Assembly (NCBI RefSeq): GCF_002760435.1
Contig: NZ_AUUU01000003.1
Location: 62,001 to 126,000, forward strand
Length of the DNA stretch: 64,000 nucleotides
From: Clostridium sp. LS
GTDB taxonomy: Bacteria; Bacillota; Clostridia; Clostridiales; Clostridiaceae
Direction: 5' to 3'
Shown here: piece after piece, positions 35,039 through 45,079 of the stretch
Layout: each line of letters starts with the position of its first letter
Numbering within the stretch: position 1 is the first letter of the stretch
Position numbers and translations under genes: made by a program
Notes under the pieces: generated by a model
Told to the model about the DNA's origin: nothing
Seen by the model: only the letters and a program-made list of their open reading frames with translations
Database searches by the model: none

Positions 35039-37630
35039 ATGAGAGTTACAAATCCAGAGGAACTAACAAGGAGAATAGCGGAAATAAGAAATGCTCAAAG
35101 AGAATTTGCAAAATTTTCTCAAGAAGATGTAGATGAAATATTTAGGCAGGCAGCTATGGCAGCTAATGATGCAAGAATTACCCTTGCTAAAATGGCAGTA
35201 GAAGAAAGCGGAATGGGAATAGTGGAAGATAAGGTAATAAAAAATCATTTCGCAGCTGAGTACATATACAATCAATATAAAGATACAAAGACCTGTGGAG
35301 TTATAGAGAGAGACGAAATGTTTGGAATAACTCATATAGCTGAACCTATAGGGGTGATAGCGGCAATAGTGCCAACAACAAACCCAACATCAACAGCTAT
35401 ATTTAAAACCTTGATTGCGTTAAAAACAAGAAACGGAATAATTATAAGTCCACATCCTAGAGCAAAAAATTCAACAATAGCTGCAGCAAAGATAGTTCTA
35501 GAAGCAGCAGAAAGAGCCGGAGCACCAAAAGGGATAATTGGGTGGATAGATGAACCATCAATAGAAATGTCCAGAAACGTAATGGCAGAATCTGATATTA
35601 TATTAGCTACAGGCGGTCCAGGAATGGTTAGAGCTGCATATTCATCAGGAAAACCAGCTATTGGAGTTGGAGCTGGAAATACTCCAGCTATAATTGATGA
35701 TACAGCACATATAAAGATGGCTGTAAATTCAATTTTGCTTTCTAAAACTTTTGATAACGGAGTAGTTTGTGCGTCAGAGCAAAGTATAATAGCTATGGAA
35801 TCAGTATATGATGAAGTTAGAAAAGAACTAGATGAAAGAGGTGCGTATATCCTTAAAGGTGAAGAAATTGATAAGGTTAGAAGCATAATATTAGATTCAA
35901 AGGGGTCTCTAAATTCAGAGATTGTTGGTCAGTCAGCTTACAAGATCGCAAAAATGGCCGGAGTTGAGGTATCTGAAGCGGTTAAAGTATTAATTGGAGA
36001 GGTTGAATCACCTGAATTAGAAGAACCATTTTCACATGAAAAATTATCACCAATATTAGGTATGTATAAAGCTAGAACTTTCGATGATGCCTTAAGATTA
36101 GCTTCAAGAATGATAGAATTAGGTGGATTTGGGCATACATCAATACTTTATACAAATCAAGTGGAATCAGTGGATAGAATAGAAAAGTTCGGAGTAGCTA
36201 TGAAGACTGCTAGAACTTTAATAAATATGCCTGCATCTCAAGGTGCAATTGGAGACATATATAACTTTAAATTAGCACCATCATTAACTCTTGGCTGTGG
36301 TTCTTGGGGGGGGAATTCAATATCAGAAAATGTTGGACCTAAGCACTTAATCAATGTTAAGAGAATTGCCGAGAGGAGAGAAAATATGCTTTGGTTTAGA
36401 GTTCCCGATAAAATTTACTTTAAATTTGGATGTCTTCCAGTGGCTTTAGAAGAATTGAATGCAATGAAGAAGAAAAGGGCGTTTATAGTAACAGATAGGG
36501 TGCTATTTGATTTAGGATATACTCATAAGATTACAGATATTTTAAGTGAAAATCATATTGAGTATAAAATATTCTCAGACGTAGAGCCTGATCCAACATT
36601 AAAAGCTGCAAAGCTAGGTGCAGATGCAATGAGAGATTTTAATCCAGATGTTATTATAGCTATAGGTGGAGGGTCACCAATGGATGCTGCAAAAATCATG
36701 TGGGTAATGTATGAACATCCAGACGTTAGATTCGAAGATTTAGCTATGAGATTTATGGATATTAGAAAAAGAGTATATGAATTCCCTCCAATGGGAGAAA
36801 AGGCAATTTTAGTTGCAATACCAACATCAGCAGGAACTGGTTCAGAGGTAACTCCATTTGCGGTTATAACTGATCAACAAACAGGAGTTAAGTATCCACT
36901 TGCAGATTATGCATTAACTCCTAATATGGCTATAATAGATGCAGAACTTATGATGAGCATGCCTAAAGGATTAACAGCGGCCTCTGGTATAGATGCTCTG
37001 GTTCATGCAATTGAAGCTTACGTTTCGGTGTTAGCATCTGAGTATACAAATGGCTTGGCGCTTGAAGCAATAAGATTAACATTTAAATATTTACCTGAGG
37101 CATATAATGGAGGAACTACAAATATTAAAGCTAGAGAAAAGATGGCACATGCATCCTCTGTAGCAGGTATGGCTTTTGCTAATGCATTCTTAGGAATATG
37201 CCACTCAATGGCTCATAAGTTAGGTGCATTCCACCATGTGCCTCACGGAATTGCAAATGCGTTATTAATAGATGAAGTAATAAGATTTAATGCAACAGAT
37301 GCACCTAGAAAGCAAGCGGCATTCCCACAATATAAATATCCAAATGCAGGATGGAGATATGCTAGAATAGCTGATTATATAAATCTAGGAGGAAATACAG
37401 AAGAAGAAAAAGTTGAACTATTAATTAAAGCAATAGATGATTTAAAAGCTAAAGTTGGAATACCTAAGAGTATAAAAGAATTTGGGGTTTCCGAAGAGAA
37501 ATTTTATGCATCAATGGATGAAATGGTTGAGCAGGCTTTTGACGATCAATGCACAGGTGCAAACCCAAGGTATCCACTAATGAGTGAAATTAGAGAAATG
37601 TACATAAAATCATACAATGGACGGCAGTAA
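35039..37630 (+). CDS. adhE: Bifunctional acetaldehyde-CoA/alcohol dehydrogenase
   Basis: 863 residues. The N-terminal half is an aldehyde dehydrogenase that reduces acyl-CoA (catalytic Cys in DNGVVCASEQS); a linker with GCGSWGGNSISENV follows; the C-terminal half is an iron-dependent alcohol dehydrogenase (TSAGTGSEVTPFAVITD and metal-binding GICHSMAHKLGAFHHVPHG). It converts acetyl-CoA or butyryl-CoA to ethanol or butanol and oligomerises into spirosomes in relatives. GGAGGT precedes the ATG. It is a single-gene unit ending in a strong terminator at 37655-37700. Confidence 0.97.
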   Translation: MRVTNPEELTRRIAEIRNAQREFAKFSQEDVDEIFRQAAMAANDARITLAKMAVEESGMGIVEDKVIKNHFAAEYIYNQYKDTKTCGVIERDEMFGITHIAEPIGVIAAIVPTTNPTSTAIFKTLIALKTRNGIIISPHPRAKNSTIAAAKIVLEAAERAGAPKGIIGWIDEPSIEMSRNVMAESDIILATGGPGMVRAAYSSGKPAIGVGAGNTPAIIDDTAHIKMAVNSILLSKTFDNGVVCASEQSIIAMESVYDEVRKELDERGAYILKGEEIDKVRSIILDSKGSLNSEIVGQSAYKIAKMAGVEVSEAVKVLIGEVESPELEEPFSHEKLSPILGMYKARTFDDALRLASRMIELGGFGHTSILYTNQVESVDRIEKFGVAMKTARTLINMPASQGAIGDIYNFKLAPSLTLGCGSWGGNSISENVGPKHLINVKRIAERRENMLWFRVPDKIYFKFGCLPVALEELNAMKKKRAFIVTDRVLFDLGYTHKITDILSENHIEYKIFSDVEPDPTLKAAKLGADAMRDFNPDVIIAIGGGSPMDAAKIMWVMYEHPDVRFEDLAMRFMDIRKRVYEFPPMGEKAILVAIPTSAGTGSEVTPFAVITDQQTGVKYPLADYALTPNMAIIDAELMMSMPKGLTAASGIDALVHAIEAYVSVLASEYTNGLALEAIRLTFKYLPEAYNGGTTNIKAREKMAHASSVAGMAFANAFLGICHSMAHKLGAFHHVPHGIANALLIDEVIRFNATDAPRKQAAFPQYKYPNAGWRYARIADYINLGGNTEEEKVELLIKAIDDLKAKVGIPKSIKEFGVSEEKFYASMDEMVEQAFDDQCTGANPRYPLMSEIREMYIKSYNGRQ

Positions 37631-37654
37631 ATAACAACTATAAATAAAATTAAT

Positions 37655-37700
37655 AAGAGCTATATCAAAATAATTAAATGATTTTGATATAGCTCTTTTT
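37655..37700. terminator. Strong terminator of adhE
   Basis: AAGAGCTATATCAAAAT (37655-37671) and its exact complement (37681-37697) form a 17-bp stem with a 9-base loop and T-tract; also serves the convergent ATPase gene. Confidence 0.92.
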
Positions 37701-37732
37701 CTTGAATTTAATTGTACAAATTTAGAAGAGCA

Positions 37733-40396
37733 TTATGCAGCTCTCACACTTGGACTATTAGTTTCTCTTCCACTATTCTTTTCATTGTTTCTTTCAATAA
37801 AATCTCTAATAACTTTAACAGTTTGTATTATTAAGGTTGGAATGAGAGCAAATAAGTGAACGAACATTAATTCGTTAGTAGTAAGTGGAGTTATTTCAAA
37901 TAATCCTTGAAGAGTAGGTACTTGTAAAACTATATTTACAAGTATAACTCCTGATATAAAGGCAATCCAGCTGAATTTATTATTGAAAACTCCAAGAGTA
38001 AAGATAGATTTTTTACCTCGGCAGTTAAATCCGTGGAATAGTCTAGCTAAGCACAAAGTACTGAATGCCATTGTCATAGCAAGTTCATGATTTCCTGCGG
38101 CTAAACCAATATGATAGGAAACCATAGTGAAAACTCCAATAAGCAAGCCCTGGCTGCAGATATCTATTATAAAATTTTTAGTTAAAATAGATCCTTTAGC
38201 GTCTCTAGGTTTATCTTTTAAAATACCTTTTTCAGATTTTTCCATACCAATCGCTATAGCAGGTAAACTATCTGTTAATAAGTTAATAAATAATAAGTGT
38301 ACTGCGGCAAATGGAACAGGGAGCGCAAATATTGAGGAGTATAGTACTGCAAGTATTCCTGAAGCATTACCTGAAAGCAGAAATTTAATTGAATTCTGTA
38401 TATTAGCATAAATATTTCTTCCATTAGTAACTGATTTAACAATAGTAGCAAAATTATCATCAGTTAAGATCATTGAAGCAGCATCTTTTGAAACTTCAGT
38501 ACCTGTTATACCCATTGCAATACCAATATCAGCTTGCTTTAATGCAGGAGCATCATTAACACCATCTCCTGTCATTGCAACTATCTTACCTTTATTTTGC
38601 CATGCTTTTACTATTCTTATTTTATTTTCAGGTGACACTCTTGCATAAACTGAAATGTGTTCTAGTTTTGAATTAAGTTCATCATCAGACATTTTATCAA
38701 GTTCTAATCCCTCTACTGCGGAGTCGCCTTCTTGTAATATTCCAATTTTTTTAGCAATAGCAGAAGCCGTAATCTTGTGATCTCCAGTAATCATAATTGG
38801 TTTAATAGAAGCTTTAATACAATCGCTAACAGCCGCTTTAGATTCTTCTCTAGGTGGATCAATCATTGAAATTAAACCTAAGAAAGTATAATTATACTCA
38901 TCATCTAAAGTGAGTTCTTTTTTTTCCTCAAGTTCTCTGTAGGCAAAGGCCAAAACTCTTAATCCTTGAGATGATAGTTCGTTATTAGCATTATTTATAT
39001 TAATCTTATCATTGTTAGTGAAGTCTTTTACTCCATTTGTAGTTTTTATTGAAGTTACCCTGTTAAGTAATACATCAAGAGCGCCTTTAGTAACCATTAC
39101 ATATTTACCATTAATTTGATGAAGAGTACTCATAAGTTTTCTATCAGAATCAAAAGGAATTTCTTTAAGTCTTGGGCAAGTGCTTCTACATTCAATTTCA
39201 TTTAAAGAGTATTTATGACCTAAGTTTACTAAGGCAACTTCTGTTGGATCACCTATTTCAGCACCATCTATAGAAGTAGAATCGTTACATAGTACAGAGC
39301 TAGTTAGAAGGAAATTTGAATCAGAATCTTTAGAATCTATTTTACTGCAATCAATTAATTTATTATCAACGAAAATCTTTTTAGCAGTCATCTTATTTTG
39401 TGTTAGTGTACCGGTTTTATCAGAACAAATAACAGATACGCATCCAAGACCTTCAACAGCTTTCAGTTTTTTAATGATAGCATTTTCCTTAGCCATTGAT
39501 TGTGTACCTATAGCAAGCACAATTGTAACTATAGAGCTGAGTGCTTCTGGTATAGCCGCAACAGCAAGAGCAACTGCAAACATTAATGAGTCTAATAGAT
39601 CTATGCCCCTATACATGCTTAAGCCAAATACAATAATGCAGATTCCTATTATTCCAAAGGCTAGCTTCTTAGAAAATTCATCTAAGGAAACTTGAAGTGG
39701 GGTACTTTTTTCTTGAGTTTCTTCCATAAGGGTAGCTATTTTACCAAGCTCAGTATCCATACCAGTATTAGTGACTAGAACAGTAGCTCTACCATAAGTA
39801 ATTAAGGAACTTGAGAAAACCATATTCTTTTGGTCACCTAAGGCAACTTCATCTTTGTTGATAACTTCAGAAAACTTGTCCACGCTTTCTGATTCCCCAG
39901 TTAATGAACTTTCATTAACCTTAAGAGAGAAGTTTTTTAAAATTCTACCATCGGCAACAACTAAATCTCCAGCCTCTAGTAACAAAATATCTCCTGGAAC
40001 TACAGATTTAGAAGGTATTTCAATTTTAACTCCATCTCTAATAACTTTAGCATTAGGTGCAGATAGTGCTTTTAGACTATCTAGAGATTGCTCGGCTTTA
40101 ACATATTGAACAGTACCTAAAATAGCATTCATAGTTATAACAGCCAAAATTACAAAAGTACTTTCCGTATTCCCGGTCGCAGCTGAAATAATGGCTGCAG
40201 CAATTAATATAATTACTAACAAGTCCTTAAATTGTTCTATAAATATAGATAGAAGATTTTTTTTCTTTTTTTCATTTAAGGTGTTATAACCAACAGAACT
40301 TAGCGTTTGAGCAGCTTTTTCACTCGTCAGACCATCTAAGGTCACATCAAATTTTTCTAGAGACTCATCGGCAGTTTTAGAAAAGTACTTTTCCAT
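37733..40396 (-). CDS. P-type cation ATPase, Ca2+/Mn2+ type
   Basis: 887-residue P2-type ATPase with the SERCA/PMR1 plan. The phosphorylation motif is CSDKTGTLTQNKM, the actuator loop is SSLTGESESVD, the hinge is GDGVNDAPALKQADIGIAMG, and ten membrane segments are expected. PEALSSIVTIVLAIG in TM4 follows the PEAL/PEGL ion site of calcium pumps. A yybP-ykoY riboswitch upstream points to Mn2+ as a physiological substrate, as for the Lactococcus YoaB pump. GGAAG lies about 7 bases before the ATG. Confidence 0.93.
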   Translation of the reverse strand: MEKYFSKTADESLEKFDVTLDGLTSEKAAQTLSSVGYNTLNEKKKKNLLSIFIEQFKDLLVIILIAAAIISAATGNTESTFVILAVITMNAILGTVQYVKAEQSLDSLKALSAPNAKVIRDGVKIEIPSKSVVPGDILLLEAGDLVVADGRILKNFSLKVNESSLTGESESVDKFSEVINKDEVALGDQKNMVFSSSLITYGRATVLVTNTGMDTELGKIATLMEETQEKSTPLQVSLDEFSKKLAFGIIGICIIVFGLSMYRGIDLLDSLMFAVALAVAAIPEALSSIVTIVLAIGTQSMAKENAIIKKLKAVEGLGCVSVICSDKTGTLTQNKMTAKKIFVDNKLIDCSKIDSKDSDSNFLLTSSVLCNDSTSIDGAEIGDPTEVALVNLGHKYSLNEIECRSTCPRLKEIPFDSDRKLMSTLHQINGKYVMVTKGALDVLLNRVTSIKTTNGVKDFTNNDKININNANNELSSQGLRVLAFAYRELEEKKELTLDDEYNYTFLGLISMIDPPREESKAAVSDCIKASIKPIMITGDHKITASAIAKKIGILQEGDSAVEGLELDKMSDDELNSKLEHISVYARVSPENKIRIVKAWQNKGKIVAMTGDGVNDAPALKQADIGIAMGITGTEVSKDAASMILTDDNFATIVKSVTNGRNIYANIQNSIKFLLSGNASGILAVLYSSIFALPVPFAAVHLLFINLLTDSLPAIAIGMEKSEKGILKDKPRDAKGSILTKNFIIDICSQGLLIGVFTMVSYHIGLAAGNHELAMTMAFSTLCLARLFHGFNCRGKKSIFTLGVFNNKFSWIAFISGVILVNIVLQVPTLQGLFEITPLTTNELMFVHLFALIPTLIIQTVKVIRDFIERNNEKNSGRETNSPSVRAA

Positions 40397-40460
40397 AGGA
40401 CATCTTCCTTTCGAATTAAAAATTATTTACAATTTTAGAAACTAGAGTCTATAAGCAATA

Positions 40461-40511
40461 AAAAAAGACTTTTAATATAACTTCAGATTTTTGAAGTTAT
40501 ATTAAAAGTCT
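40461..40511 (-). terminator. Riboswitch-controlled terminator of the ATPase gene
   Basis: On the minus strand AGACTTTTAATATAACTTC pairs with its exact complement (19 bp) with an 8-base loop, followed by a run of at least six Ts. It begins within the last conserved bases of the aptamer (GAGACTTTT). Confidence 0.9.
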
Positions 40512-40592
40512 CGTTACCAGCATGGGCATATAACACCAGGTTAGAAATAACCGCGATTGTTGATGTTATATTTATAACTACTCCCTCTTAAT
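40500..40592 (-). promoter_or_regulatory. yybP-ykoY manganese riboswitch aptamer
   Basis: The minus-strand leader contains GGGAGTAG (complement of 40578-40585), a CATCAACA loop and GGTAACGAGACTTTT at the 3' side, which are the conserved blocks of the Mn2+-sensing yybP-ykoY class. The terminator stem partly overlaps the 3' block, so metal binding would favour read-through into the P-type ATPase gene. Confidence 0.82.
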
Positions 40593-40612
40593 ATACTTAG
40601 TTTATATTTATT

Positions 40613-40641
40613 ATTATAGTAGTATATGAGTTTTTTGTCAA
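40613..40641 (-). promoter_or_regulatory. Sigma-A promoter of the P-type ATPase
   Basis: Minus-strand TTGACA (complement of 40636-40641), 17-base spacer, TATAAT (complement of 40613-40618), just upstream of the riboswitch. Confidence 0.85.
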
Positions 40642-40788
40642 TGGAATAAATGGTACTGTATACTATATTACAGTTTTATTCCAATAATAAGTATTGTAAT
40701 CGTATTAATTAATTAGTATAATTAAAGCGCACACGTTAACAATTTAAGTGTTTTATATAAATAATAATGCTACAGGGGGAATGTTAAA

Positions 40789-42498
40789 GTGAAATTAGGA
40801 AAAATGAGAAATGTAAAAATTGTGCAGAGTATAGTAGCAATAGTGATTTTATCGTTGTTATCTACAATCACAATTGGAATTTTAGGTTACATAGATACAT
40901 CTAAAATGTATAATGCAAATTTAGCAATGTATGATAATGTTATTCCTAAACTAAGTGATTGGGGTGATGTTAATGGTAATATGGGAGTTTTACGAAACAC
41001 GTTAACTAAAATAATTGATAGGCCGTTTGATGAAGCAAATGAAAAAGCAATGTTAGAGTTAAATCAAAATATAAACGAGGTAATAAATAGACAGGTTTCC
41101 GAATCAGAAGATAATGCAGAAGAGCATGAATTAGTAATGAAGTTTAAGCAAGAATATGAACAATACTATTCATATATACCTAATATTATTGAACAGAGAA
41201 AGCATGATTTAGTTCCAGATAAAAAGATTACCAATGATGCTATGGGTGTGTATGGAAATCAAATAGCTAAAGATAATAAAGCGCTAGTACAACTTCAAAA
41301 AGATAAAGCAACAAATGAACTTAATAAGTCTATGAGTGTATATAAGAAAAATATAGTTATGTTTACAAGTATTGTGGGAATATCTATTCTAATTTTAACT
41401 ATTATATCAGTTTGGATAATAGTTATGATTAGACATTCAATTAAAGAATTTGTGCATAAAGTTTCTATTTTATCAGAAGGTGATTTTACAGTGCAGTTTG
41501 ATAGTCAGCTAACTAATGAATTTGGAGTAATGCAGAAGGCATTAAGTAAAACAATAAAATCTATAGCCATAATTATTTCTACTATAAAAACTGATTCCAA
41601 TCTTGTAAATAACCAATCTGTAGAACTTTCAAGAGTCTCAGAAGAAATGACTTCTTATATAGAAGAAGTGTCCAATTCAATTCATGATATAGCAAAGGGA
41701 TCAGGCGATCAAGCAAATAATCTGATGTCAATAAACAATAGTTTAAGTTCATTTAGTAATAAATTAGAAGTTATAGCAAGATCTGTGGAGAAGGTGGATA
41801 AGAATACTGGTAATATTAGTAGTGAAGCAAATAAAAGTGATACTAGGTTAAAGAATATTGGTATTTCTATAAACGAAATTGCAGCATCTTATAATGAAGC
41901 AAAAAAGAGAGTAAGTCAATTGAGTTTTAGTGTGAATAAAATAAATGAAATAACTAACATGATTAATGAAATAGCAGATGAAACTAATTTACTAGCTTTA
42001 AATGCTGCTATTGAGGCGGCGAGAGCAGGGGAGGCAGGAAGAGGATTTTCTATTGTTGCAGATGAAATTAGAAAACTTGCAGAACAGTCTAAGAATTCTT
42101 CGGAAGATATTAATAAGTTATTAAATGTTATAAGTTCGGAAACTAGGTTAGTTGAAGAAACAACAGATTCAGCTAACAAGAAGCTGGAAGAGCAGATTCA
42201 CATAATAGCTTCAACTATAGTTTCATTTAGAGAAATAGTACAATCAATAGATGGTATAGTGCCACAAGTTCATGAAATAAATAATTCTATAAACGATATT
42301 AATAAGAGAAAAAATGATATAGTAGAAAATCTGGAATTATCATCTGCTGTATCGGAAGAAAACTCAGCTGCGTCGCAGGAAATTTCAGCATCGGCAAAGG
42401 AAATGGGTGATTCCGCGTTTAAAGTTTCAGAATCTGCAGAAGAGCTAAGGAGTATAATGGGACAGATTACAAAGGAAATTGAAAAATTTGTTGTGTAA
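40789..42498 (+). CDS. Methyl-accepting chemotaxis protein, four-helix sensor
   Basis: 569-residue receptor. TM1 is about 10-33, residues 34-188 form a helical (4HB-type) sensor with [22 protein letters not shown]2 is 191-212, followed by HAMP and the signalling coiled coil. The tip [20 protein letters not shown] (near residue 392) is canonical, and the C-terminus has no pentapeptide tether. It starts at GTG behind GGGGGAAT. No SigD promoter is evident. The ligand is unknown. Confidence 0.93.
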   Translation: MKLGKMRNVKIVQSIVAIVILSLLSTITIGILGYIDTSKMYNANLAMYDNVIPKLSDWGDVNGNMGVLRNTLTKIIDRPFDEANEKAMLELNQNINEVINRQVSESEDNAEEHELVMKFKQEYEQYYSYIPNIIEQRKHDLVPDKKITNDAMGVYGNQIAKDNKALVQLQKDKATNELNKSMSVYKKNIVMFTSIVGISILILTIISVWIIVMIRHSIKEFVHKVSILSEGDFTVQFDSQLTNEFGVMQKALSKTIKSIAIIISTIKTDSNLVNNQSVELSRVSEEMTSYIEEVSNSIHDIAKGSGDQANNLMSINNSLSSFSNKLEVIARSVEKVDKNTGNISSEANKSDTRLKNIGISINEIAASYNEAKKRVSQLSFSVNKINEITNMINEIADETNLLALNAAIEAARAGEAGRGFSIVADEIRKLAEQSKNSSEDINKLLNVISSETRLVEETTDSANKKLEEQIHIIASTIVSFREIVQSIDGIVPQVHEINNSINDINKRKNDIVENLELSSAVSEENSAASQEISASAKEMGDSAFKVSESAEELRSIMGQITKEIEKFVV

Positions 42499-42587
42499 TT
42501 AAAGTGAGAATAAGGAATAGTTTTAATATATTTTTATTTCTTATTTGAGTTATAATAGATTGAGAGAATATATTATGGAGGTTTATT

Positions 42588-43430
42588 ATGACTGGACTTG
42601 TGCTTGAAGGCGGAGCTTTCAGAGGGTTATTCACAGCGGGTGTATTAGATGCACTTTTAGATATAGAAGCAGAAATAAAATATATAGTAGGGGTATCAGC
42701 AGGGGCTACTAATGCATATTCATTCGTTTCTAAACAAAGAGGAAGAAATTTAGAGATAATGGAAAGATTTATGGATAATAAAAGGTATATTAGTTATGGA
42801 AATCTAATTAAATGTAGATCAATTATGGATTTAGATTTCGTATTTGATGAAATTCCTAATAAACATTGTATTTTTGATTATAAAACTTTTTATGAGTTTG
42901 ATGGTAAAATGTTAGCCGGAGCATTTAATATTGAGACAGGAGAAAATGAGTATTTTGATAAAGATTTATTAGATAAAAGGAGCTCAATTCTTAGAGCTAG
43001 CATAGCAATTCCGTTGATGTTTCCATTTGAAAAGATTAACGGACAGTATTATGCAGACGGAGGCCTTTCTGAGCCCATACCAATCAATAAATCTATATCA
43101 GATGGAAATGATAAGCACATAATTGTTTTAACAAGAAATGAAGGATATAGAAAGAAACAGTCAAAGGCTAATGAATTAACATATAGAATTTATAAAAATA
43201 AATATCCCAAATTAGCTAAGGTGTTAAAAGAAAGACATATTAAATATAATGAACAATTAGATTTTTGCAAGAGATTAGAAGATGATGGAAAAGCAATTAT
43301 TATAAGACCAAGTATAAGCATGGATATAAGTAGATTTGAAAGAGATAAGGTAAAATTAAAGGCAATATATCAAAACGGGTATGATTTAATTACAAATGAT
43401 AAAGAGAGATTACTTGAATATTTAAGGTGA
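42588..43430 (+). CDS. Patatin-like phospholipase
   Basis: 280-residue serine lipase of the bacterial patatin group (YchK/RssA-like). The oxyanion loop is EGGAFRGLFTAGVLDA, the nucleophile Ser37 is in GVSAGA and the catalytic Asp157 is in YADGGLSEPIP, forming the Ser-Asp dyad. Substrates are probably membrane phospholipids; no signal peptide is present, so it is cytoplasmic. GGAGG precedes the ATG. It is monocistronic, ended by the structure at 43445-43504. Confidence 0.9.
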   Translation: MTGLVLEGGAFRGLFTAGVLDALLDIEAEIKYIVGVSAGATNAYSFVSKQRGRNLEIMERFMDNKRYISYGNLIKCRSIMDLDFVFDEIPNKHCIFDYKTFYEFDGKMLAGAFNIETGENEYFDKDLLDKRSSILRASIAIPLMFPFEKINGQYYADGGLSEPIPINKSISDGNDKHIIVLTRNEGYRKKQSKANELTYRIYKNKYPKLAKVLKERHIKYNEQLDFCKRLEDDGKAIIIRPSISMDISRFERDKVKLKAIYQNGYDLITNDKERLLEYLR

Positions 43431-43444
43431 ATTTTTGCCATAAA

Positions 43445-43504
43445 ATGCTCCCTTCATAGAAACAGTTTTATTATTTTAACTGTCTGCTATTACAAAGGGA
43501 GCAT
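43445..43504. terminator. Nested hairpin after the patatin gene
   Basis: ATGCTCCCTT (43445-43454) pairs with AAGGGAGCAT (43495-43504) and an inner ACAGTT/AACTGT hairpin lies in the loop. No T-tract follows; the mannanase gene converges on it. Confidence 0.6.
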
Positions 43505-43565
43505 ATGATTTCTACTTAAACTAACAATGTAGAGTTAATTATATAGAATAATTATTATGAGTTTA

Positions 43566-44459
43566 TTACCACATGCTGTTTTTTACTAAGTTTCCCCAAG
43601 TAGTATAACTGCCCCAAGAACTAGTCATGTCTAGCCATGAATTTGAAGAATCATTTCCGCACCAAGACCATGCAATAAATCCAATTCCATTTGTTTTGCA
43701 GTAACTCATTAAGTGAGCAGCATCCACTTTACAGCCAAGGTTATTACTACCATTATTGTAATTATAACCGAATTCTCCAACTATAATTGGAATACCTTTA
43801 CTTTTACAACTGCTTAAGAATGAATCTATTGTTGAATTACTGTTCCATGAACCATACATGTGTATGCTGAAGATAACGTTTTTATTAGTATTAGAATTGT
43901 ACACATCAAGAGCATAATTTAAGATATCACTGCTATCTTGTCCCCAGCCGCCTGCATCGATTACGATAGTTCCAGTATAACCAGCTGTACGTATCTTGCT
44001 TACAGCGCTTTTATAACCATCTCTCCAAACAGTACTATTAGATGGTCCCCACTCGTTAGCAATATTTAACCAAGCCTTAGGGTGGTTGTACATTACAGAT
44101 AAAATGTCGCTACGTACCCAATAATTTACACAAGTATTTAATGTGTCTGTAGTAGATCCGCCTGTTGCATCATGAAGTTCAACAATTGGTTTTAATCCCA
44201 AGTTATCACATTTTGTAAGAAAATCATTTAGTCTGGAAGCTGAACCACTAGTACTCCAAACAAGACGAACAGTATTGAAACCTTCACTATCAATTTTATC
44301 AAGAGCTGAATATGATTGACTATCATACCAGATGGCAGGTACATTCGCACCCCTTATCCATGACGAATCTTCTGCAGCCTGTACAGGAGACTGGAAAGCT
44401 AATATTGATGAACATAAAAGTGCCATAGATAATATAGATTTACATAATTTTCTTTTCAT
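43566..44459 (-). CDS. Secreted GH5 beta-mannanase
   Basis: 297 residues. A signal peptide is present (basic MKRK start, hydrophobic core, probable cleavage after PVQA). The mature domain is a (beta/alpha)8 glycoside hydrolase close to GH5 subfamily 8 endo-1,4-beta-mannanases: GFNTVRLVWSTSG, KPIVELHDATGG, NIANEWG (acid/base Glu136), FSIHMYGSWN and VGEFGYN (nucleophile Glu229). No carbohydrate-binding or dockerin module is attached. ATG 44459 has GGGGTG upstream. A cellulase activity cannot be excluded. The 620-base region to the agr regulator is AT-rich, with a small palindrome at 44547-44559 and no gene. Confidence 0.85.
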   Translation of the reverse strand: MKRKLCKSILSMALLCSSILAFQSPVQAAEDSSWIRGANVPAIWYDSQSYSALDKIDSEGFNTVRLVWSTSGSASRLNDFLTKCDNLGLKPIVELHDATGGSTTDTLNTCVNYWVRSDILSVMYNHPKAWLNIANEWGPSNSTVWRDGYKSAVSKIRTAGYTGTIVIDAGGWGQDSSDILNYALDVYNSNTNKNVIFSIHMYGSWNSNSTIDSFLSSCKSKGIPIIVGEFGYNYNNGSNNLGCKVDAAHLMSYCKTNGIGFIAWSWCGNDSSNSWLDMTSSWGSYTTWGNLVKNSMW

Positions 44460-44546
44460 TTTTAACACCCCGCATAATTTTTATTTAAGTAACATTGTAC
44501 TTATGCTTTTTTATAATAATTTTTAGTACTAAAATTATTAATAATT

Positions 44547-44559
44547 ATCAGTCACTGAT
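44547..44559. promoter_or_regulatory. Small palindrome upstream of the mannanase gene
   Basis: ATCAGTCACTGAT is symmetrical about its central C, about 90 bases before the mannanase start. Could be an operator; support is weak. Confidence 0.3.
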
Positions 44560-45079
44560 GATAACATATTCACATAACCTAAGAATTAAGTAAATATAAT
44601 TTTCCCTAATGTGAAAGATTAGTAGTGGAATGGAAGTAATGTATATATTTTAAAAAAAATATTCTTTTAATCACCAAAAATGTACATTTCATTCCGGTAA
44701 TATTGGATTTTTACCAAATGTAGTATACCAATTTAAATAGAATCAACGTATATTTTAGTTTTATGATTATATTTAGATTATGCAATAGCTACAACGACTG
44801 CATCATTTCATCCATTGGGACTGAAAATAAGCAAAATTATTACTAATTAAATTAATATTATAAAAGATATGACTTTAGATATTAAAAAAATTGTATAGCG
44901 ATAAAAAATGTTATATTATAAATTATAGAAACAATAAAAAATTAATCCAATAAAAAACAAACCTCAATAAATGCTTACCTGGAATAATTGTTAGTGATTA
45001 GGAAGTGTTGGGATATATTCTATGTGATTATATAATATATGCAATTATGATTAATGGTATAGATTGGAGAGTGGTATTT

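Noticed and set aside
38127..38411. Plus-strand ORFs within the P-type ATPase gene
   Set aside because: They are antisense shadows of a well-conserved ATPase with no ribosome binding site or domain.
43566..44459. Cellulosomal enzyme
   Set aside because: The protein ends directly after the catalytic domain, with no dockerin or binding module.
44469..45079. A second agrD-like or other small gene before the response regulator
   Set aside because: No short frame with a ribosome binding site and a Cys core was found in either strand by eye.
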